A stretch of DNA of 9,849 nt from Ruminococcaceae bacterium UBA5413 (GTDB lineage Bacteria; Bacillota; Clostridia; Oscillospirales; Acutalibacteraceae), in contig DHNP01000048.1 in assembly GCA_002409585.1 (NCBI GenBank), positions 15,359 to 25,207 of the forward strand. Direction: 5' to 3'. Below, in pieces: positions 5,742-9,849 of this stretch. Position numbers and translations under genes: made by a program. Numbering within the stretch: position 1 is the first letter of the stretch; every line of letters begins with the position of its first letter. The notes beneath the pieces were generated by a model. The model made no database searches. It worked only from the letters and a program-made list of their open reading frames with translations, and was not told the origin of the DNA.

Positions 5742-5819
5742 GTAGTTATTAATATCAGAATATGTAATTTTATAAACAAATAAATTATTACCCGCTTTTA
5801 GGCTCAATAACGCTGTGCC

Positions 5820-5849
5820 GGCCGCGCTTTATACGGCAGACGCGCGGCC
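5820..5849 (+). other. GC-rich leader hairpin upstream of acyl-CoA synthetase
   Basis: GGCCGCGC (5820-5827) and GCGCGGCC (5842-5849) form a perfect 8-base-pair stem with a 14-base loop, ending 15 bases before the AAAGGA ribosome binding site. Shorter competing pairings exist (GCCG 5817-5820 with CGGC 5834-5837; GCAG 5836-5839 with CTGC 5849-5852). There is no T-run. It could be a leader control element, but no known riboswitch class is recognised. Confidence 0.4.
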
Positions 5850-5878
5850 TGCTAAAGAAGAGTGAAAGGACAGACGAC

Positions 5879-7621
5879 ATGGAAAAAATGTTCAACAAAA
5901 CTATAGGCGGCATGTTAGACCTTTGCGCGGAAAAATACCCCGACAGGGAGGCCGTAAAGTATAACGACAGGCCGTACAGGCGCACGTGGAAGGAGTTCAG
6001 GGATGAGTGCGACACGGTCGCAAAGGGCTTTTTGTCCATAGGCATAGGCAAGGGCGACCATGTGGCCATTTGGGCGACAAATGTGCCCGAGTGGCTCATA
6101 ACGCTTTTCGCAACCGCAAAGATAGGCGCCGTACTCGTTACCGTTAATACGAATTACAAAGTGTACGAGCTTGAGTACCTGCTTAGCCAGTCGGACTCGA
6201 AGGCGCTCGTGCTCATAGACGGGTTCAAAAAATCCGATTATATAGAAATACTCGAAAAACTCTGCCCGCAGCTTAAAGACAGCGAGCCCGGCAAGCTGAA
6301 CTCGCCGAAGCTCCCGTTCCTTAAGTCTGTTGTCTATGTGGGCAGCCGCGATGTGCCAGGCACTTACAACTTTAAAGAGCTTTATACGCGCGGCGGCGCT
6401 TACGACGAGGCAGAGTACCGCGCCATAGAGGGGTCGCTCTCACCGCAGGACGTTGTCAATATGCAGTACACGTCGGGCACTACGGGCTTCCCAAAGGGCG
6501 TTATGCTTACGCACTACAACGTCGTTAACAACGGCAAGGGCATAGGCGACTGCATGAGCTTTACCCATGAAGACAAGCTCTGCATACCAGTGCCGTTTTT
6601 CCACTGCTTCGGCCTTGTGCTTGCCGTTATGGCTTGCATAACGCACGCGACGTCCATGGTGCCGGTGGAGTATTACCGCCCGACGTCCGTCATGGACGCC
6701 ATAGAGCAGGAGGGCTGCACCGCCGTACACGGCGTGCCGACAATGTTCATAGCCATGCTCGACCATCCGGAATTTAAAAAACACCATTTCGACAAACTCA
6801 GGACGGGCATAATGGCCGGTTCCCCGTGCCCTGAAAAGGTAATGCGCCAGGTAATAGAAGAAATGGGCATGAGGGAAATAACCATAACATACGGTGAAAC
6901 CGAAGCTTCTCCGGCCTGTACCATGACAAAGACAGACGACCCGTTCGACGCCCGCATACAGACCGTAGGAAAGGCAATGCCCGGGGTGGAAGTGAAAATA
7001 ATCGACACCGAAACCGGCAAAGTACAGCCGCTCGGCGTGTCGGGCGAACTCTGCGCGCGCGGGTACAACATTATGAAGGGCTACTACAAAATGCCCGACG
7101 AAACGGCGCAGGCCGTAGACAAGGACGGATGGCTGCACTCGGGCGACATCGCGGCGGTGGATGAAAACGGCTATTACCGCATAACCGGCCGCATAAAAGA
7201 TATGATTATACGCGGCGGCGAAAATATATACCCGAAAGAAATAGAGGAGTTCCTCTACACAAACCCCGCTGTCAAGGATGTGCAGGTCATAGGGGTGCCG
7301 AGCGAGCAGTACGGGGAGGAAGTCATGGCGTGCATAATCCTCAAGGACGGTATGAAACTTACAGAGGATGAAGTAAAGGACTTTGTTTCCGCTAACCTCG
7401 CGAGGCATAAGGTGCCGAAGTATGTAAAGTTTATGGATGCGTTTCCGGTCACTGCCAGCGGGAAAATAAAAAAGTACATGCTGAGGGATATGGCGGCCGA
7501 GGAATACGGCGGGGCGGGGGTAACGCTTCCGGAAAAACTGAGGGCCGCCAAGGGGACTGACGATACCGTCGCGGAAAAAAAGAAGGGCGCCGCATGCCGC
7601 ATGGAGAAAATATACAGCTGA
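5879..7621 (+). CDS. Long/medium-chain fatty acyl-CoA synthetase (AMP-binding)
   Basis: This 580-residue ANL-superfamily adenylate-forming enzyme is expected to activate a carboxylic acid with ATP to an acyl-AMP and then to the CoA thioester. Motifs in order are the phosphate loop YTSGTTGFPKG (197-207), ITYGETEASP (336-345), DGWLHSGDIA (416-425), the hinge and C-domain start GRIKDMIIRGGENIYPKEIE (437-456), and the catalytic lysine in TASGKIKK (Lys529). This motif set is closest to fatty-acid CoA ligases. About 40 residues after 540, rich in Ala and Lys, extend past the usual C-terminus. No signal peptide is seen. ATG at 5879 has AAAGGA 8 bases upstream. Its location before fabH suggests a role in using exogenous or recycled fatty acids, but the 186-base gap and separate promoters suggest it is not strictly co-transcribed. 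Chain-length preference cannot be read from sequence. Confidence 0.92.
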   Translation: MEKMFNKTIGGMLDLCAEKYPDREAVKYNDRPYRRTWKEFRDECDTVAKGFLSIGIGKGDHVAIWATNVPEWLITLFATAKIGAVLVTVNTNYKVYELEYLLSQSDSKALVLIDGFKKSDYIEILEKLCPQLKDSEPGKLNSPKLPFLKSVVYVGSRDVPGTYNFKELYTRGGAYDEAEYRAIEGSLSPQDVVNMQYTSGTTGFPKGVMLTHYNVVNNGKGIGDCMSFTHEDKLCIPVPFFHCFGLVLAVMACITHATSMVPVEYYRPTSVMDAIEQEGCTAVHGVPTMFIAMLDHPEFKKHHFDKLRTGIMAGSPCPEKVMRQVIEEMGMREITITYGETEASPACTMTKTDDPFDARIQTVGKAMPGVEVKIIDTETGKVQPLGVSGELCARGYNIMKGYYKMPDETAQAVDKDGWLHSGDIAAVDENGYYRITGRIKDMIIRGGENIYPKEIEEFLYTNPAVKDVQVIGVPSEQYGEEVMACIILKDGMKLTEDEVKDFVSANLARHKVPKYVKFMDAFPVTASGKIKKYMLRDMAAEEYGGAGVTLPEKLRAAKGTDDTVAEKKKGAACRMEKIYS

Positions 7622-7748
7622 TGCTTTTTTAATACGGCGGCATATGTTAAAAAAATGCCACAGGCTGTTTTAAAGCCGGAAAAATGAAGAAGAAATGATG
7701 TATATTCTCAAGCACAATTATAAACAGCGGTAATTTAAATAAAATAAG

Positions 7749-7768
7749 TGTTATAATTGTTTTATAAT
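7749..7768 (+). promoter_or_regulatory. Probable fab operon promoter region
   Basis: The extended -10 TGTTATAAT (7749-7757) lies 50 bases before the fabH start codon, and a second TATAAT follows at 7763-7768. Neither has a good -35 box at 16-18 bases. Extended -10 promoters can work without one. No FapR (TTAGTACCTAGTATTAA-like) or FabT-like operator was recognised. The remaining spacer after 7621 has only short imperfect hairpins. Confidence 0.4.
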
Positions 7769-7807
7769 AAATACCTTATTGATATTACAACAATTTCGGA
7801 GGACTAA

Positions 7808-8764
7808 ATGTGCTTTAAAATTTTAGGTACCGGAAGCGCACACCCGGAGCATACCGCTACGAACGACGACCTCTCAAAAGTAATGGATACGTCCGACGAG
7901 TGGATAACATCGCATACCGGAGTCAAAAGCCGCTACGTGTGCACGACGGAAACCATAAGCGACGTCGCGGAAGCCGCGGGGAAGGCCGCGCTGGAAAACG
8001 CGGGCGTTAAAGCCTCTGAGCTGGACGGCATAATATGCACTACCATAAGGGGCGACTACTTTACCCCGTCGCTTGCGTGCGTTTTGCAGGAGCGCCTCGG
8101 CGCGCGCTGCCCGGCGTTCGACATGAACGCGGCGTGTACGGGTTTTCTCTATGCTTTGGATACGGCCGCGGGCTTTTTCGCGCGCGGGCGCGTAAAAAAA
8201 ATGCTCATAGTGTCATGCGAGAACATGTCAAAGCTGCTTGACTGGAAAGACAGGACGACGTGCGTCCTTTTCGGCGACGGGGCTGGCGCGGTCGTTTTAG
8301 GGGAAGGGGACAGCCTCCTCTCAATAAACATCTCGGCGCGCGGCAGCCGTGAAACAATGTATATACCAAACGTAAACGGCAACTCGCCGTTTAACAAGGC
8401 GCCGTGCCCGCCAACCGCATTGTTTTGGCATGGGCATGACGTTTACAGGTTCGCCATAACGCAGATGACGGCGGAGCTTAAGAAGGCAGTGGCGAACGCG
8501 GGGCTTAAAGAGGACGACCTCACGTGGGTGCTTCCGCACCAGGCCAACCTGCGCATTATAGATTCGCTTAAGAAACGCTTTGACATACCGGACGAGCGCT
8601 TTTTGGTAAACATACAGCGGTACGGCAATATATCCTCAGCAGCAATACCGATACTTATGAATGAGGAAAACAGAAAAGGGACGTTTAAGCGCGGGGATAT
8701 ACTCGGGCTTGTTGCGTTCGGCGGCGGGCTTACTTCCGGCGCGTGCGTGATACGCTGGGGCTGA
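7808..8764 (+). CDS. fabH: Beta-ketoacyl-ACP synthase III
   Basis: This 318-residue thiolase-fold enzyme starts type II fatty-acid synthesis by condensing acetyl-CoA, or another primer acyl-CoA, with malonyl-ACP. The Cys-His-Asn triad is visible: Cys110 in MNAACTGF (106-113), His244 in LPHQANLRI (242-250) and Asn274 in YGNISSAA (272-279). Other hallmarks are DTSDEWITSHTGVKSR (27-42), FGDGAGAVVL (155-164) and AFGGGLTSGA (303-312). Length is normal for FabH. The start at 7808 has GGAGG 5 bases upstream. It is first in the fab operon; fabK follows after 33 bases, and no acpP gene lies between them as it does in some Bacillota. Branched- versus straight-chain primer preference is not evident from the sequence. 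The call is firm. Confidence 0.96.
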   Translation: MCFKILGTGSAHPEHTATNDDLSKVMDTSDEWITSHTGVKSRYVCTTETISDVAEAAGKAALENAGVKASELDGIICTTIRGDYFTPSLACVLQERLGARCPAFDMNAACTGFLYALDTAAGFFARGRVKKMLIVSCENMSKLLDWKDRTTCVLFGDGAGAVVLGEGDSLLSINISARGSRETMYIPNVNGNSPFNKAPCPPTALFWHGHDVYRFAITQMTAELKKAVANAGLKEDDLTWVLPHQANLRIIDSLKKRFDIPDERFLVNIQRYGNISSAAIPILMNEENRKGTFKRGDILGLVAFGGGLTSGACVIRWG

Positions 8765-8797
8765 CCCGCGGTATCTTTTGCAAAGGGGAGAAAATTT

Positions 8798-9742
8798 ATG
8801 ATAAAAACCCCCGTATGTGATTTGCTGGGCATAGAGTATCCGATTTTCCAAGGCGGCATGGCATGGGTTTCGGATGCTTCCCTTGCTTCCGCCGTATCAA
8901 ACGCCGGAGGCCTCGGCATTATTGCGGGAATGAACTCCAACGCGGAGCAGCTTAAGGCTGAGATAAAAAAATGCCGCCAAATGACAGATAAGCCCTTCGG
9001 CGTAAACGTAATGCTTATGAGCCCTTTTGTTGAAGAAGTGGCGCAGGCAGTCATAGACGAGCATGTGCCTGTAGTGGTAACGGGCGCCGGCAACCCTGGT
9101 AAGTATATGGGGGCATGGATAAACGCCGGCATAAAGGTAGTCCCCGTTGTCGCCTCGGCATCTTTTGCGCGCCTTGTTGAAAAGCGCGGCGCTTCGGCCG
9201 TGGTAGCTGAAGGCGCGGAAAGCGGCGGCCACATAGGCCAGCTGCACACTATGGCGCTTGTGCCGCAGGTGTGCGACGCGGTTAAGGTGCCGGTGCTTGC
9301 CGCCGGAGGCATAGCCGACGGGCGCGGCGCGGCGGCGGCCTTTATGCTCGGCGCTGCAGGCGTGCAGGTAGGCACAAGGTTCCTTGTTGCCAAAGAGTGT
9401 ACCATAAGCAGCGTTTATAAAGAAAAAGTCATAAAAGCAAAAGACATAGACACCATAGTCACCGGCAACAGGCTCGGGCATCCGGTGCGCCAGCTTAAAA
9501 CGCCGTTTTCACGCCTGTACTCCGGTAAGGAATATACGGACATACCGCCCGATGAACTTGAAAAGATGGGCGCCGGCGCATTGCGCAGGGCCGCACGTGA
9601 AGGCGACGAAAAGAACGGGTGCTTCCTTGCGGGCGAGTGTGCCGGACTTGTGAAAAAGGAACAGCCAGCGGCTGAAATAATAACAGATATATTCGGCGAA
9701 GCCGAAAAACTGCTCAGAGGTGCTTGCAAATGGGTAAAGTAG
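8798..9742 (+). CDS. fabK: Enoyl-ACP reductase II, FMN-dependent
   Basis: This 314-residue TIM-barrel flavoprotein of the FabK / nitronate-monooxygenase family should reduce trans-2-enoyl-ACP, the last step of the elongation cycle, using FMN and NAD(P)H. Visible motifs are the N-terminal FQGGMAWVSDASLASAVS region (17-34), AGGLGIIAGM (36-45), EGAESGGHIG (138-147) with the expected catalytic His145, LAAGGIADGRG (167-177) and GVQVGTRFL (188-196) for flavin phosphate binding. Length matches FabK. ATG at 8798 follows AAAGGGGAG with a 7-base spacing. The homologous 2-nitropropane dioxygenases look similar, but its place between fabH and fabD makes FabK the clear choice. FabK is structurally unrelated to FabI and is known to be triclosan-insensitive. 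Its 3' end overlaps fabD by 13 bases. Confidence 0.95.
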   Translation: MIKTPVCDLLGIEYPIFQGGMAWVSDASLASAVSNAGGLGIIAGMNSNAEQLKAEIKKCRQMTDKPFGVNVMLMSPFVEEVAQAVIDEHVPVVVTGAGNPGKYMGAWINAGIKVVPVVASASFARLVEKRGASAVVAEGAESGGHIGQLHTMALVPQVCDAVKVPVLAAGGIADGRGAAAAFMLGAAGVQVGTRFLVAKECTISSVYKEKVIKAKDIDTIVTGNRLGHPVRQLKTPFSRLYSGKEYTDIPPDELEKMGAGALRRAAREGDEKNGCFLAGECAGLVKKEQPAAEIITDIFGEAEKLLRGACKWVK

Positions 9743-9849
9743 CTTTCCTTTTCAGCGGGCAGGGCGCGCAGCACACAGGCATGGGCGAAGAACTGTATAA
9801 AATTTCTCCGGCCGCGCGTAAAGTGTTTGACCTTGCGGATGAGATACGC
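9730..9849 (+). CDS. fabD: Malonyl-CoA:ACP transacylase, 5' part only
   Basis: The first 40 codons of fabD run to the window edge. The product begins MGKVAFLFSGQGAQHTGMG, and the SGQGAQ motif (residues 9-14) is the FabD N-terminal signature that forms part of the oxyanion hole. The nucleophilic serine (GHSLG, near residue 90 in the family) lies outside the window. FabD moves malonyl groups from CoA to acyl carrier protein, supplying FabH and later condensing enzymes. ATG at 9730 overlaps the last 13 bases of fabK in another frame. AGAGG (9716-9720) sits 9 bases upstream, so translation is probably coupled to fabK. A typical clostridial operon would continue with fabG and fabF, which are not visible here. 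Confidence 0.93.
   Translation, partial: MGKVAFLFSGQGAQHTGMGEELYKISPAARKVFDLADEIR

Larger units (their letters stand above)
5304..5878. other. 575-base divergent intergenic region
   Basis: This AT-rich spacer separates the minus-strand carbohydrate operon from the plus-strand lipid genes. It holds the CIRCE site and promoter of the GH130 operon, a minus-strand terminator-like hairpin with T6 (5491-5520), a more GC-balanced stretch (about 5520-5640) with short overlapping ORFs on both strands, the acyl-CoA synthetase promoter (5712-5741) and its leader hairpin (5820-5849). No tRNA, rRNA, insertion sequence or CRISPR repeat is visible. Confidence 0.8.

Noticed and set aside
6440..7408. 322-codon open frame on the minus strand inside the acyl-CoA synthetase gene
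   Set aside because: It is antisense to a gene with complete ANL motifs, its composition (many His, Tyr, Arg) is that of a complementary-strand shadow, and no ribosome binding site or recognisable domain was seen.
7639..7677. Possible terminator after the acyl-CoA synthetase gene
   Set aside because: GGCAT/ATGCC and GGCT/AGCC stems are only 4-5 bp with long loops or no following T-run, so a terminator cannot be supported.
7769..7797. FapR-like or FabT-like operator before fabH
   Set aside because: TACCT is present, but the flanking arms do not match the FapR palindrome, and no TTTGA/TCAAA pair is found.
8443..9405. 320-codon open frame on the minus strand across fabH and fabK
   Set aside because: It spans two well-identified genes and their gap, is very rich in Ala, Pro, Ser and Thr, and matches no family I know; it is a shadow.
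1..9849. CRISPR array, tRNA, rRNA, insertion sequence or prophage genes
   Set aside because: No regularly spaced repeats, cloverleaf sequences, transposase or phage motifs were seen; the window looks like stable chromosomal DNA.

Overview
The window looks like a chromosomal segment of an anaerobic, Gram-positive-type bacterium of the class Clostridia (Bacillota). The evidence is an AT-rich spacer pattern, strong AAGGAGG-type ribosome binding sites, frequent ATA isoleucine codons, a FabH-FabK-FabD fatty-acid operon using the FMN enoyl reductase FabK, a clostridial-style Crp/Fnr regulator and a CIRCE (HrcA) operator. Genus cannot be told from the sequence alone.

The window has two halves transcribed away from a 575-base AT-rich spacer (5304-5878). 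The left half, on the minus strand, reads in order: a GH130 glycosidase/phosphorylase (4284-5303), a sugar-1-phosphate nucleotidylyltransferase with a left-handed beta-helix tail (3157-4200), a GT4 glycosyltransferase (1938-3086), a protein that looks like a six-hairpin (alpha/alpha)6 glycosidase (905-1924), and a Crp/Fnr-type regulator (102-788) with its own strong promoter. Together the first four make a compact set: activate a sugar phosphate, polymerise or transfer it, and trim or phosphorolyse the product. GH130 acts on beta-mannosides, so a GDP-mannose-based, possibly intracellular, mannoside or mannan is the simplest reading. That is inference.

The most notable item is a near-perfect CIRCE operator (TTAGCACTC-N9-GAATGCTAA, one base off consensus) at 5343-5369. 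It lies just downstream of a TTGACA-17-TAAAAT promoter pointing into the GH130 operon. CIRCE is normally found at groESL and dnaK/hrcA operons. Here it suggests that mannoside metabolism is part of the HrcA heat-shock regulon.

The right half, on the plus strand, is lipid metabolism: a long/medium-chain acyl-CoA synthetase (5879-7621) with its own extended -10 promoter and a GC-rich leader hairpin, then fabH (7808-8764), fabK (8798-9742) and the first 40 codons of fabD (from 9730, cut by the window end). fabK and fabD overlap by 13 bases. These start a standard clostridial type II fatty-acid synthesis operon.

The central spacer also holds a minus-strand terminator-like hairpin with a T6 run (5491-5520) that neither flanking gene explains. 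A possible 32-codon ORF lies upstream of it.
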